DNA of 64,000 nt, from NCBI GenBank assembly GCA_942493055.1, contig OW818680.1, forward strand, positions 3,906,001-3,970,000, read 5' to 3'. Source of the DNA: CAIZQW01 sp942493055 (GTDB lineage Bacteria > Verrucomicrobiota > Kiritimatiellia > RFP12 > UBA1067). Position 1 is the stretch's first letter. Each line of letters starts with the position of its first letter. A program made the translations under genes and the position numbers. Under the pieces are notes generated by a model. That model worked only from the letters and a program-made list of their open reading frames with translations, searched no databases and was not told the DNA's origin. Positions 13,453-23,278 of the stretch are shown in pieces.

Positions 13453-15945
13453 ATGTGCAGCGTCAAAACAAGAACTTCACATCATCTCATGGTGTCACTG
13501 TCGGGCTTTCTGGCTTTGGCATTTTTTCAATCGGTGAACGTGTGTGCTGCGGAGACAAACGCTCCAGCGGCGATGGCGTCATCAGCAGAAGGGAAGGCCG
13601 CGCGTGAGACGTGGGTGAAGCATGCGTATGGGTTCACGCCAGCGGTGAAAGAGGCGTATCTGGCTTTTCTGAAGGCCGACGTGCGGCGGGAATTGACAAT
13701 GGCTGGCAAGTCGCTGCCCGCTGATTTCTTGGCGTGGGTGGAGGGGGATCCCGGGGTTGCTTCCACCGTGTACGGGACGCGCAGTGCGCCCATGAACGTA
13801 TTGCTCATGTTGCGGTCGCTGGAACTGGACCTTGGCGCAGAAGTTGTCCGAAAAAAGTACACGCAATTGGCGCTGGCCGCGGCTGTGGTCTTTGCTAAGG
13901 AGGGTCCGAAAGCGGACCTCTCTGCGCGTGAGCTGATCACGTTGTCGATCGGTGGTGATCCGCGGAAACCGGTGAACACGAAAGATCCGAGTCGTCCCCT
14001 TGATCTCAATGATCATATCATTAACTTCCTGAACGAGAATACGGTGGTGGAAGACGTCGTGGTCGGCCAGAAGGAAGAGTTGCCGGAGCTTAAATACGAC
14101 GACAAGGGCGTTGCGATCCCGGCGCCCAAGGCAAAAGGCAAGCCGAAGATGATCCCGATTACGGAGAAGCGTACGCGGACACTCTATGCCGCTGATGTGA
14201 TTGCGAGCAAAGCGTGGCAGGAGAAATTTAATGCATACCTGAAGGCAAAGGGCCTGACCGTGCAGATCGATAGCGGGGAGAAGGTTGTGCACTGGAACAG
14301 CCACGACATGGTCCGCGGGGAGCCCTACAAAAAAGTGGTGGAAGCCTACAAGCTTTTTAAGTCCGCGTATGAAGCGAAGGGACTGCTACCAGCTGCGCGC
14401 GACCCGCTCCCGACGCCTGCCGAGCGTTGCGCCTATCTGATTCGGAACAACGAATACCCCTTTCCGTCCGAGGTGAAGGAGCAGCGCAAATGGCCGCGCT
14501 ATCCGCTCACGGCCCCGTGGCCGACCCTGACGCTTCTGGTTGCGAACGACCAGCCCCTGCGTGAGCGCGAAGAGCGCTGGGTTGCGTTTCGTGACAAGGG
14601 CGAGTTCCGAACGTATGGCGAGTATATCGGCGGCATCGCGCAGCAAGGCGACATGCAATCAGCGCGCCGGTTGAAAGAGTATCCCTTCACGTACGGCACC
14701 ATCCAGATGATGCTCAAGGACGGCGGTGTCTGCGGCACGATGGCCAACATTTCCGCCCGTTCGCACATCACGCTGGGTGTGCCTTCGTGCACGGCAGGCC
14801 AGCCTGGACATTGTGCGTTGATTTTGTTCGGGCTTGATCCCAAGACGGGAACCTACAATTGCCATGGCGGACAGTATGCGACAGCAGGCGACGCCGGCAC
14901 GGGTGTTCACGGCGCCTGGGTATTTGGGGATGTGGACGGGCGTAAGCCGATGGTCTATCACCAGAGCATCGCGTGGGCCGTGAACTACGGGTTGCCTGCC
15001 TATCTGGACTCCAACCTCGCATATTCCTTGTACCGGAAGCTGCCTGAAGCCGATCGCAAGGCGCATGGCCAGAAACTCTTGGAAAGCGGGCTGGCCCTGA
15101 ATCCGTATAACGTCCTGCTGAACGATGCTGGATATGCTCTGGTCAAGGCCCCGAACGATGCGATTTGTTTTTATGAAGCCTCGCTTAAACCGTTCGCGTC
15201 GCTTGTCAAGCCGGGCTGCCCGACAAATGGGCTCTATTTTCAGACCCTCCAGCAGAGATGTTACGCCACGATCGGCAAGCTGCCCGTCCCGGGAGACTCG
15301 GCAGGCGCAACAGGGGTTTTCGCCTTTCTCCAGAAGCAAGCGTGCGATGATCAGGTCACGCTGGCCAAATACAAGGTTGCTATTATTGGCTTGCCGGGTG
15401 TGCTGCGGGAAACAGAGGCGGCGTTTAAAGCGCATGTGGCGACCAATCGGACGGCCGCTGTGTGTGACAAAATGGCCGCGACACTTTCCGCTGCAGCAGG
15501 CATGATCACGGACAAGAAGGCCAAACGCGAATGGGCACTGGAGCGGTGGCAGGAGATTCAGGGACATGAATGCTTCTTCGGCAAGGGAGGGGCAATCACA
15601 CCCGATCCCACGGTTCATGCACTCGCAAAGCTCGCCGGGCAAAAGCCTCGTGCTGAAGTCGAGCAGTATCAGCCCATGCTGGACCAGATTACGGCGCAGT
15701 TGAAGACAGCGCTTACGGACGGCCGCACCCCAAAGGGGTGCACCCAGCTCGCGAATACGATCAAGGTCATCGCCAAACAGATCAAAGCTGATGAGCAGAA
15801 ACGCATGTGGCTGGAGGGGCTTGCCCAGGCGATCCGAGGCAAGGAAGAGTATGCTGCAAAGAAGAACAGCAAGCCCATCCGGGACCCCTGTGCCGAGACC
15901 ATCCAGGCACTGCTCGCACCGGCCGTCGAGGGTCAAAAGATGTAA
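13453..15945 (+). CDS. large exported protein with a transglutaminase-like Cys-His core
   Basis: An 830-aa protein with a signal peptide (residues 1-32, ending NVCAAE). No named family is recognised over most of its length. The middle contains GGVCGTMANISARSHITLGVPSC (C427) followed by GQPGHCALILFG (H453) and YNCHGGQYATAG, an arrangement like the Cys...His core of transglutaminase-like/papain-like enzymes. A protease, amidase or acyl-transfer role outside the cytoplasm is thus possible. A longer frame starts at 13330, but ATG 13453 directly opens the signal peptide and has a G-rich Shine-Dalgarno. The C-terminal third is alpha-helical, Lys/Ala-rich and without motifs. It stands alone between the Abi relic and mreB. 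Confidence 0.6.
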   Translation: MCSVKTRTSHHLMVSLSGFLALAFFQSVNVCAAETNAPAAMASSAEGKAARETWVKHAYGFTPAVKEAYLAFLKADVRRELTMAGKSLPADFLAWVEGDPGVASTVYGTRSAPMNVLLMLRSLELDLGAEVVRKKYTQLALAAAVVFAKEGPKADLSARELITLSIGGDPRKPVNTKDPSRPLDLNDHIINFLNENTVVEDVVVGQKEELPELKYDDKGVAIPAPKAKGKPKMIPITEKRTRTLYAADVIASKAWQEKFNAYLKAKGLTVQIDSGEKVVHWNSHDMVRGEPYKKVVEAYKLFKSAYEAKGLLPAARDPLPTPAERCAYLIRNNEYPFPSEVKEQRKWPRYPLTAPWPTLTLLVANDQPLREREERWVAFRDKGEFRTYGEYIGGIAQQGDMQSARRLKEYPFTYGTIQMMLKDGGVCGTMANISARSHITLGVPSCTAGQPGHCALILFGLDPKTGTYNCHGGQYATAGDAGTGVHGAWVFGDVDGRKPMVYHQSIAWAVNYGLPAYLDSNLAYSLYRKLPEADRKAHGQKLLESGLALNPYNVLLNDAGYALVKAPNDAICFYEASLKPFASLVKPGCPTNGLYFQTLQQRCYATIGKLPVPGDSAGATGVFAFLQKQACDDQVTLAKYKVAIIGLPGVLRETEAAFKAHVATNRTAAVCDKMAATLSAAAGMITDKKAKREWALERWQEIQGHECFFGKGGAITPDPTVHALAKLAGQKPRAEVEQYQPMLDQITAQLKTALTDGRTPKGCTQLANTIKVIAKQIKADEQKRMWLEGLAQAIRGKEEYAAKKNSKPIRDPCAETIQALLAPAVEGQKM

Positions 15946-16060
15946 TTCCGGAGCTTTGTTATCGGCAATCGAGGCCGGGTTTCGGAATCCCGCAAGGAGG
16001 GCTTCGGCTTTTTCAGGGAGAGAGCATCAAAAAAAATGCCCTTGGTTGGGGGGTTTCAGC

Positions 16061-16089
16061 TTGACCCTTTCAATGAAATAGGACAAAAT
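16061..16089 (+). promoter_or_regulatory. candidate promoter for the mre operon
   Basis: TTGACC (16061-16066) and CAAAAT (16084-16089) are separated by 17 nt, giving a leader of about 55 nt before mreB. The -35 box is good and the -10 box moderate. Confidence 0.4.
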
Positions 16090-16149
16090 ATAAACATTCT
16101 GCACTAGTTTAGTGTGGTTTAGGCGTTTATTTAGCAGGAAAAACGAACA

Positions 16150-17172
16150 ATGTTTGACAAGTTTTTATCCTTGTTTTCAAGCGATATTGGGATGGATCTC
16201 GGTACCGCTAATACTTTGGTGTATGTAAAGGATCGCGGTATTGTGATCCGAGAGCCTTCTGTGGTCGCTATCCAGGAGGGCACCCGACGTATTTTGGCTG
16301 TCGGCGAAGAGGCCAAGAGGATGTTGGGACGCACACCGGGTAACATTGTCGCGATCCGACCGATGAAGTCTGGCGTGATTGCAGACTTTGATATTACGGA
16401 GGCGATGATTCGTCACTTCATCCGAAAGGTGCATGTGAGGAAGTTGGTCAAACCACGCGTGATCGTGGCTGTTCCGAGTGATATCACGGAAGTTGAGAAG
16501 CGAGCTGTGCAAGAATCAGCACGGCATGCGGGTGCACGTGAGGTATTCCTCATTGAAGAACCGATGGCTGCGGCTATTGGTGTTGGATTGCCCGTATCTG
16601 AACCAGCCGGAAACATGATTGTTGATATTGGTGGCGGCACATGTGAGGTCGCCCTGATTTCGCTGGCCGGAATCGTGTACGCGCGGAGTGTCCGCGTGGG
16701 TGGCGACGCCATGGACGAATGTATCGTTCAGTACATGCGAAGAGTTTACAACCTGATGATCGGAGAGCGAACCGCAGAGGAGATTAAAATCACCATCGGT
16801 TCAGCCTATCCTTTGGGCGAGGAGTGCACGATAGAGGTAAAAGGCCGCGATTTAGTGGCTGGTTTGCCTAAAACCCTGACAGTTACTTCAGAAGAGATCC
16901 GGGATGCCTTGCAGGAACCCGTTTCGGCCATTGTGGACGCGGTGCGCATTACGCTTGAGAAATGCCCACCCGAATTGGCGGCCGACCTGGTAGATCGCGG
17001 ATTAGTGCTGGCAGGAGGTGGCGCCTTGCTGCGTGGTCTTGACAAGCTTATTGCTTCACAGACAGGATTGCCTGTAACCGTGGCCGACGACCCTCTGAGT
17101 GCGGTCGCGGAAGGTACAGGCGTGGTGCTGAATGAGTTGAATTTTATTGCCAAGTCAAAGCTTGGCAGATAA
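16150..17172 (+). CDS. mreB: rod shape-determining protein MreB
   Basis: A 340-aa bacterial actin homologue that forms membrane-associated filaments guiding lateral wall synthesis. Seen: phosphate-1 loop GMDLGTANTLVYVK near the N-terminus; IAVPSDITEVEKRAV; the phosphate-2 region MIVDIGGGTCEVALIS; and the adenosine motif VLAGGGALLRGLDKLI. Length is typical. It is the first gene of mreB-mreC-mreD-mrdA-rodA, the classic elongasome order. Nothing is missing. Confidence 0.97.
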   Translation: MFDKFLSLFSSDIGMDLGTANTLVYVKDRGIVIREPSVVAIQEGTRRILAVGEEAKRMLGRTPGNIVAIRPMKSGVIADFDITEAMIRHFIRKVHVRKLVKPRVIVAVPSDITEVEKRAVQESARHAGAREVFLIEEPMAAAIGVGLPVSEPAGNMIVDIGGGTCEVALISLAGIVYARSVRVGGDAMDECIVQYMRRVYNLMIGERTAEEIKITIGSAYPLGEECTIEVKGRDLVAGLPKTLTVTSEEIRDALQEPVSAIVDAVRITLEKCPPELAADLVDRGLVLAGGGALLRGLDKLIASQTGLPVTVADDPLSAVAEGTGVVLNELNFIAKSKLGR

Positions 17173-17240
17173 ATGAATTTAATGCTTCTGCGGATGGAAC
17201 TCTGGTCGTAAGCCGTTATTAGGACGGTGGAGCGTGCCGG

Positions 17241-18095
17241 GTGAAGTCGAAAGTATGGATTGTTTTATTAGTTGTGTCGCTGGGGGCCTTCGTGTTCCTG
17301 CGCAGCGGTGTACGCTCCTTTGCGAGTGAGACCCTTTATCCCTTTTCAAATGCCTATCGCTGGTTTGACCAGACCATAGGCCTGCATGCGCGCGCCGCAC
17401 TGACGCGCGTCAATTATGCGACCCGTTATGCAAAGCAGGAACGGGAGCTGACGCGTCTTCAAGTCATGTTCGCCGAAGCGGAAACCCGCGAGGCGGAAGT
17501 CAAGCATCTGCGCACCCTTCTGGAGTACACGCCCCCCGTATCCTGCCGTTGGATGGCGGCGCCGATTATTTCGCGCGGGGGCACGGCTGGCATTTGGCAG
17601 ACCGTCCGCGTGGGAAAAGGGTCGGTCCATGGCGTGCGCCGGGGCGACCTGGTCATGGTGCCGGAGGGGGTTGTCGGGCGCGTCTCAGACCTCTCGCTGC
17701 ACACCAGCGAAGTCATGCTCATTACCGATCCCAACAGCCGTGTGGCGTGCGAATTGGATTTGCCTTCGGAGGAGGGGACAGGGGTTGTCCGGGGCATTCT
17801 CTACGGAGGCGGGGTCCGTCCAGGCGGGGATCCCAAATTGACGTTGCTCTATGTGGTCGAGCCCCTGCGTTTACGCTATATGGCGCGTGAATTCGAACCT
17901 GCTCCGCGCACGCGTGTCATCACCTCCGGGCTGGGCAACACTTTTCCCAAGGGGTTGACCATCGGCTATCTGCTTTCGAGCACGATGGAGCCACAGAATC
18001 TTTCGCGTGAGGCCGAAATCATGCCGGCGGTTGACATGGCCGGACTCCAGGATGTCTTCATCTTGGCAGCAAGGGGGGATAAAAATGCTCCCTGA
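17241..18095 (+). CDS. mreC: rod shape-determining protein MreC
   Basis: A 284-aa protein with one N-terminal membrane helix (VWIVLLVVSLGAFVFLRSG), a coiled coil (about residues 55-95) and the periplasmic beta-barrel MreC domain (RGDLVMVPEGVVGRVSDLSLHTSEVMLITDPNSRVAC). MreC links MreB to PBP2/RodA. The start is a GTG at 17241. The stop overlaps the mreD start (18085) by 11 nt, indicating coupling. The C-terminus is short, as usual. Confidence 0.93.
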   Translation: MKSKVWIVLLVVSLGAFVFLRSGVRSFASETLYPFSNAYRWFDQTIGLHARAALTRVNYATRYAKQERELTRLQVMFAEAETREAEVKHLRTLLEYTPPVSCRWMAAPIISRGGTAGIWQTVRVGKGSVHGVRRGDLVMVPEGVVGRVSDLSLHTSEVMLITDPNSRVACELDLPSEEGTGVVRGILYGGGVRPGGDPKLTLLYVVEPLRLRYMAREFEPAPRTRVITSGLGNTFPKGLTIGYLLSSTMEPQNLSREAEIMPAVDMAGLQDVFILAARGDKNAP

Positions 18096-18619
18096 TATGT
18101 CTGTCATCCTGAGCGTGGTTGCGGTGCTGATTGCAGCGGTCTTACAGGACATGATTCCTGCGACAGGCCTGTTGCCGGTCAAAGGCTATTTCCTCACGGC
18201 AGTCGCCGCGTATTATGTGTTGCAAAAGCCCAAGCTGATGAGTGCGGTGATTGTGGTCTGGGCCGGCGTGTTGACGGACGTGCTCGGCGGGCTCCAGGGG
18301 TGCACCTTTGTTTTTCTCGCCTGTGGCTATGCGCTTTTATTGCTGCTCAGGCGGATCCTGGTGGAGACGACGATTTTGCAGGGAACGGTGTTGATGGCGA
18401 TCTTGAGCATGCTTCAGCAGGTGTGGACGCATGCATGGGTCGGCCAGACCGGCATCCGCTTTTTTTTCAGTGGACATGCTCAAGCTTGCCGGGGCCTCAA
18501 CAATCATGGGCCTCGTGGCGGGTTTTTCAATGTTCCTGCTGTGTACATGGCTTGAACGGTATAAGGGTGTGGTTGACGGCAAGTCGACCGATGTCGAAGG
18601 AATGAATGGAATCGTATGA
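18085..18619 (+). CDS. mreD: rod shape-determining protein MreD, apparent frameshift
   Basis: A small membrane protein of the elongasome. The frame from ATG 18085 gives a normal MreD N-terminus (several helices, PATGLLPVKGYFLTAVAAYYVLQ), but after a run of eight T (18460-18467) it reads into non-membrane sequence and stops at 18555. The expected last helix (GLVAGFSMFLLCTWLERYKG) is in the next frame, which runs to 18619 and overlaps the mrdA start at 18606. Removing one T restores one continuous protein of about 177 aa. Possible causes are a sequencing or assembly error at the homopolymer, slippage-dependent expression, or a real mutation. AAGGGGGG precedes the start. Confidence 0.8.
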
Positions 18620-20426
18620 CGGACAAAAGCTGACAGATAGCTGGCGAATTGCGCTGATGGCGCTTCTCTTTGGCCTGGCTTTTCTGTTTTTAGCGTATGC
18701 GCTGTATCACGTGCAGGTGGTGCAGTCGTCAGCCTTTTCCAATGACCAGGCCCGCCAGAGCATCCGCCGGGTCCAGGTTCCGGGGGCTCGCGGAAAGATC
18801 TTTGACCGCAACGGTGTCTGCCTGGCAGAGAATCGTGCCAGTTACTGCATTGCCTACTATGTCGAGGAACTGCGCAAGCGTGGCAAATGGATCAACACCA
18901 TCAACGCTGTGAGTGAAGACATCGACAAGCTTGCGGGGGTGCTGGGTGTTCCGCGTGAGCTCTCTTACGCGGCTGTCTCGAATCATGTGATCAGGAGCTT
19001 GCCGATGCCCTTGATTGCCTGGAAGGATGTGGACCAGGTGACGCTGGCGCGCTGGGCTGAGAATGCCGACCAGTTCCCCGGCGTCGACGTCTATGTGCAG
19101 CCGGAGCGCTTTTATCCGGAGAAGATGTTGGCCGTCCATCTGCTGGGGTATGTCCGTCGTGACCGTCCGCGTCCACGTCCCGGGGAAGAGGCTCACTTCT
19201 ACTTGCCGGAAATGTATGGCAAGATCGGGCTCGAGGGGTACTATAATGAGTGGCTGACGGGGCAGTTAGGCGAACAGTTGATCCGTGTGGATGCCCGCGG
19301 GTACAAGCACAAGGTCTGGGAGGGCGAGCCCGCGATTCCGGGGCGCGATCTGCACCTCACCCTGGACGTGGCGATTCAACGCGCGCTGGAAGCCGCCCTC
19401 TTTGATAAGCGCGGCGCGGGTGTCGTGATCGATCCGCGCAATGGCGAGATCCTGGCCATGGCCAGTATGCCGACATTTGATCCGAATGAATTTATTCCGG
19501 TGATCCGTCAGGGCTTGTGGAAACGGCTGACGGAAGACGAGCACCATCCGCTCTTTAATCGGGCCATCCAGGGGCGTTATGCGCCGGGGAGCATCTTTAA
19601 GCCGGTGACCGCTTTTGCGGCATTGGGGCAGTCCGGCTTTGACACCAATCTACTCTACACGTGTACGGGGACCTTCGAGCTGGGGACCATGCGGCTCAAG
19701 TGTTGGGATACCTACGGACACCATGAGATTGCTCTGCGCCGCGCCATTGAGCAATCGTGCAACAGTTTCTTCTGTAACCTGGGCCATACGGTCGGCTATC
19801 CCGCCATTTTTGCGCAGGCGGAAGCTTTCGGCCTGGGGTCAAAGACCGGGATTGATCTTCCGGACGAGAGTTCGGGGTTGCTTCCGGACGAGAAGTGGAA
19901 GCTTGCCCGGATGTATGACCGGTGGCGTCCGGGGGACACGTGCCAGCTTGCGATCGGGCAGGGATTGCTCTTGGTGACCCCCTTGCAGATGGCCCTTGTG
20001 GCGGCAACGATCGCCAACAATGGCAAGGTCTATCAGCCGCATCTCCTGAAGAAGGAGGGCATGGCGGAGCCTCTTCGTAACATGAACTGGACCGAGTCGG
20101 CCTTAGCGGTTGTCAAGGGCGGGATGCGGGACGTGGTCATGCAAGGCACCGGGCGGCGGGTCCAGATCCGTGGAACGGATGTGAGCGCAAAGACCGGCAC
20201 GGCGGAAGTGGATGTGAAGGGGACGCGTCATAAGAATACATGGCTCATGGCCTTCGCGCCATCGGAAGACCCGCGCATCGCGATTGCGATGGTGGTTGAA
20301 GACGGCGAGTCCGGCGGCAAGACGGTCGCGCCGCTTGTGAAAGACGTGCTGGTCTCCATTTTTGGAGAAGATACGAACAGGCCCCCTGTGAGCGTAGAGG
20401 CTCCCTTACCGACAGGAGGCGACTGA
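18606..20426 (+). CDS. mrdA: penicillin-binding protein 2 (elongasome transpeptidase)
   Basis: A 606-aa class B PBP that cross-links peptidoglycan during elongation. It has an N-terminal membrane helix (about residues 16-36), a dimerisation/pedestal domain, then the transpeptidase domain with S329 in SIFK, S384-C-N386 and K529-T-G-T. All three active-site motifs are present. It starts inside the shifted reading frame of mreD and ends 1 nt before rodA, its glycosyltransferase partner. Length and order are typical. Confidence 0.95.
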   Translation: MESYDGQKLTDSWRIALMALLFGLAFLFLAYALYHVQVVQSSAFSNDQARQSIRRVQVPGARGKIFDRNGVCLAENRASYCIAYYVEELRKRGKWINTINAVSEDIDKLAGVLGVPRELSYAAVSNHVIRSLPMPLIAWKDVDQVTLARWAENADQFPGVDVYVQPERFYPEKMLAVHLLGYVRRDRPRPRPGEEAHFYLPEMYGKIGLEGYYNEWLTGQLGEQLIRVDARGYKHKVWEGEPAIPGRDLHLTLDVAIQRALEAALFDKRGAGVVIDPRNGEILAMASMPTFDPNEFIPVIRQGLWKRLTEDEHHPLFNRAIQGRYAPGSIFKPVTAFAALGQSGFDTNLLYTCTGTFELGTMRLKCWDTYGHHEIALRRAIEQSCNSFFCNLGHTVGYPAIFAQAEAFGLGSKTGIDLPDESSGLLPDEKWKLARMYDRWRPGDTCQLAIGQGLLLVTPLQMALVAATIANNGKVYQPHLLKKEGMAEPLRNMNWTESALAVVKGGMRDVVMQGTGRRVQIRGTDVSAKTGTAEVDVKGTRHKNTWLMAFAPSEDPRIAIAMVVEDGESGGKTVAPLVKDVLVSIFGEDTNRPPVSVEAPLPTGGD

Positions 20427-20427
20427 C

Positions 20428-21609
20428 ATGTTTAAGAATCGTGAGAGACTGGAGCGCTTCCGCCTGTTTAACCCGCTGATGCTGGTGAGCATGCTTTGCC
20501 TCTGCGTCATGGGTGTGCTGTATGTGTACAGCTCCTGTTCGGTGCGGGATGATGTCAGCTTGCAACAGTTGTATATCCGCCATGCCGAAGCAGCCTTGCT
20601 GGGGCTTCTTCTCTATGGCGCGGCGGCCTTCGTGAATTATCGGCGGGTGCTCGCCTGGAGTTGGCTCGCCTACGGCGTGATCCTGGTGCTGTTGATCCTT
20701 GTCCCGATTATTGGGGACTCTCAGATGGGGGCCAAGCGCTGGCTCTTTGGCATTCAGCCCTCGGAGCCAGCCAAGCTGGGGATTATCATGATGGTGGCGT
20801 GGCTCTACAGTCGCAGGGGCGAGAAGCGCGGGGTCGGCCTCTTTTTGTTGACGTTGATTGTCGTGGGCATCCCGGCGGTCCTGATTCTGTTACAGCCGGA
20901 TTTAGGCACGGCGATGGTCTTGGTGCCCACCATCTTCATGATGATGTTTGCTGCGAATATCGCCCCGAAGCTCCTATGGGGTTCCACCATCATCGGCATC
21001 ATCGCGGCAACCGCGGTGATGGGGCTTGTCTATGTCACGGAAACGGTCAAGATGCCCAAGGAACGCCGGGATGCGCTCATCCAGGCGACAGGGCTGCGCG
21101 ATCATCAGCTCAGGCGCTTACAGGTCTTCATGTTTCCGGACAAGGATCTGCATGGGAGCGGGTATAACCGGCGGCAATCTGAAATTGCAGTCGGTTCAGG
21201 CGGCTTCTGGGGCAAAGGACACAACAAAGGCGAACATTATATGCTGGGGTACCTGCCCCCGTCTGTTTCGTCAAACGACTTTATTTTCGCAGTGCTGGCT
21301 GAAGAGGCTGGCTTTGTGGGAACATTAATGGTGCTGCTCCTCTTTCTGTCCTTGACCTGGACAGGATTATGGGTAGCCGTTCGATGTAGGGATGACGGAG
21401 GGCGATTATTCTGTGTGGGCGTGGTGACCTTGATGTTTAGTCATACATTCATCAATATAGCCATGACAATCGGACTGATGCCGATCACAGGATTGCCGTT
21501 GCCGTTTATCAGTTATGGCCGAACATTTATGCTGACTATGATGGTCGCATTAGGCCTGGTGCAGAGTGTCTCCATGTATGGACGAGAACCGGAGACACAT
21601 TTTTCGTAG
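20428..21609 (+). CDS. rodA: SEDS peptidoglycan glycosyltransferase RodA
   Basis: A 393-aa SEDS-family polymerase with about ten membrane helices. Family hallmarks are seen: MGAKRWLFGIQPSEPAKLGIIMMVAW; LLQPDLGTAMVL; and the conserved SEIAVGSGGFWGKG and FIFAVLAEEAGFVG segments, followed by the GLPLPFISYG region. RodA polymerises lipid II into glycan strands with PBP2, whose gene ends one base upstream. It is the last gene of the shape operon; a gap of about 40 nt separates it from rng. Confidence 0.95.
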   Translation: MFKNRERLERFRLFNPLMLVSMLCLCVMGVLYVYSSCSVRDDVSLQQLYIRHAEAALLGLLLYGAAAFVNYRRVLAWSWLAYGVILVLLILVPIIGDSQMGAKRWLFGIQPSEPAKLGIIMMVAWLYSRRGEKRGVGLFLLTLIVVGIPAVLILLQPDLGTAMVLVPTIFMMMFAANIAPKLLWGSTIIGIIAATAVMGLVYVTETVKMPKERRDALIQATGLRDHQLRRLQVFMFPDKDLHGSGYNRRQSEIAVGSGGFWGKGHNKGEHYMLGYLPPSVSSNDFIFAVLAEEAGFVGTLMVLLLFLSLTWTGLWVAVRCRDDGGRLFCVGVVTLMFSHTFINIAMTIGLMPITGLPLPFISYGRTFMLTMMVALGLVQSVSMYGREPETHFS

Positions 21610-21648
21610 AGGCTTGCTCTGGCAAGCCACAATAAGAGGAGAAAAGAA

Positions 21649-23268
21649 ATGAACGTGTTGAAACCACTAACGGATGGGATAAAGAAAGTGATGGGATGGA
21701 TTAAGCGAACAGCGCCGAAGCGCGAGATCATTGTGAATGCGGAAAAACTCGAGACACGCGTGGCTGTGGTCGAAAATGGCCGTGTCGAGGAGTATCTTGT
21801 GGAGCACCCGTCCGAGGAGCGGTTGGTGGGCAGTATCTTTAAAGGGCGTATCCAGAATCTGGAGCATGACCTGCAGGCGGCCTTTGTCGATATTGGCTTA
21901 AAGAAGAATGCCTTCCTGCACTATTGGGATATGATTCCGGACGATGACAGCCGCTTGGATGAAGATGATGAAAACGCGCGTCCGTCACGTCGCAAACGCG
22001 TCTCGAACGAAGAGATCAACAAGCGCTTCCCGCCCGGAACAGAGATTGTCGTCCAGGTGACCAAGGGGCCTATCAGCACCAAGGGGCCGCGTGTGACGGC
22101 GAACCTGAGTCTGCCGGGCCGTTATTTAGTGATGATGCCGGGAACCCATTTGCGTGGCGTTTCACGGAAGATTGGTGACGCGAAGGAGCGTCAGCGCCTG
22201 AAAAAGATTCTGGATCGGATGCCGCTGCCGGAGAATGCGGGACTGATCGTTCGCACGGTCGGCTCCAATGCGAACCAGCGCTCCTTTGTCCGCGACTTGC
22301 GCAACCTGATGGAAGCGTGGAATGAACTGCAAGACAACATCAAGAACCTGACGGCTCCAGCCTGTGTTTATCAGGAGCCTGACTTGGTCGAACGCGTGGT
22401 CCGCGACTGGCTGACCGAAGAGATCGACTGCGTCACGATCGATGACTTCGACTCCTATACCCGCATCCGGAATGTGGCTGCGCGTATTTCGCGCCGTGCA
22501 AAGAGCATCATCCGTCACTACGACGGCCACCTGGCGATTTTCGAACATTACGGGGTTGAGCGTCAAATTGAAGAGACCTTCCGTCGTAAAGTCAATCTGA
22601 AGTCCGGCGCCTATTTGGTGATCGAAGAGACGGAAGCGCTGATCTCGATCGACGTCAATACGGGACGGCACCGCGGTAAAGGGTCGCAGGAAGATGCCAT
22701 TCTCGAAGTGAATCTCGAGGCGGTTGAGGAGACCGCGCGTCAGTTGCGGTTGCGGAATATTGGCGGTCTGGTCGTGCTCGACTTGATTGACATGAAGTCC
22801 CGTAAGCACCAGAATACGGTTTACAAGGCCATGAAGCAGGCCTTGAAGCGGGATCGCGCGCGCACCAATGTGCTTCAGATCTCTGAGCTGGGGCTCATGG
22901 AAATGACACGCCAGCGCCAGGAAGAGAGCCTGCTGTCCAAAATGTACTCTGACTGTCCGTACTGCCGTGGACATGGCAGCGTGAAGTCGCCGCTCGCGTT
23001 GAGCGCTGATATTCAACGGCAAATTGGAGCCCTGATGCGCAAGGGTGCTCAAGAGGGGCACGATGTCAATCTGCAAGTGATTGTCGCGCCGAGCGTTCTG
23101 GACCGTCTGCGTAAAGAAGATGAGGCGTTCCTCGTTGAGCTGCAGCGTCGTTACACAGGCCGTCTGACGTTTAAGTCGGAGATGTATCGTCATCCAGAGT
23201 CCTTCTGCATTGTGGATGGAGATTCGTTCAAAGTTTTGTATTCCGTTGGTGACTCAAAAACAGTATAA
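21649..23268 (+). CDS. rng: ribonuclease E/G family protein
   Basis: A 539-aa endoribonuclease of the RNase E/G family, acting in rRNA maturation and mRNA decay. Seen: N-terminal S1-like domain (GSIFKGRIQNLEHDLQAAFVDIG, GLKKNAFLH) interrupted by an acidic/basic insertion (about residues 100-125); the catalytic acidic residues in LISIDVNTGRHRGK and GGLVVLDLIDMK; and the zinc-link CPYCRGHG. It lacks the long C-terminal scaffold of RNase E, which fits RNase G. AGAGGAG precedes ATG. It is followed 10 nt later by lptD. Confidence 0.94.
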   Translation: MNVLKPLTDGIKKVMGWIKRTAPKREIIVNAEKLETRVAVVENGRVEEYLVEHPSEERLVGSIFKGRIQNLEHDLQAAFVDIGLKKNAFLHYWDMIPDDDSRLDEDDENARPSRRKRVSNEEINKRFPPGTEIVVQVTKGPISTKGPRVTANLSLPGRYLVMMPGTHLRGVSRKIGDAKERQRLKKILDRMPLPENAGLIVRTVGSNANQRSFVRDLRNLMEAWNELQDNIKNLTAPACVYQEPDLVERVVRDWLTEEIDCVTIDDFDSYTRIRNVAARISRRAKSIIRHYDGHLAIFEHYGVERQIEETFRRKVNLKSGAYLVIEETEALISIDVNTGRHRGKGSQEDAILEVNLEAVEETARQLRLRNIGGLVVLDLIDMKSRKHQNTVYKAMKQALKRDRARTNVLQISELGLMEMTRQRQEESLLSKMYSDCPYCRGHGSVKSPLALSADIQRQIGALMRKGAQEGHDVNLQVIVAPSVLDRLRKEDEAFLVELQRRYTGRLTFKSEMYRHPESFCIVDGDSFKVLYSVGDSKTV

Positions 23269-23278
23269 TGGCGCACAA

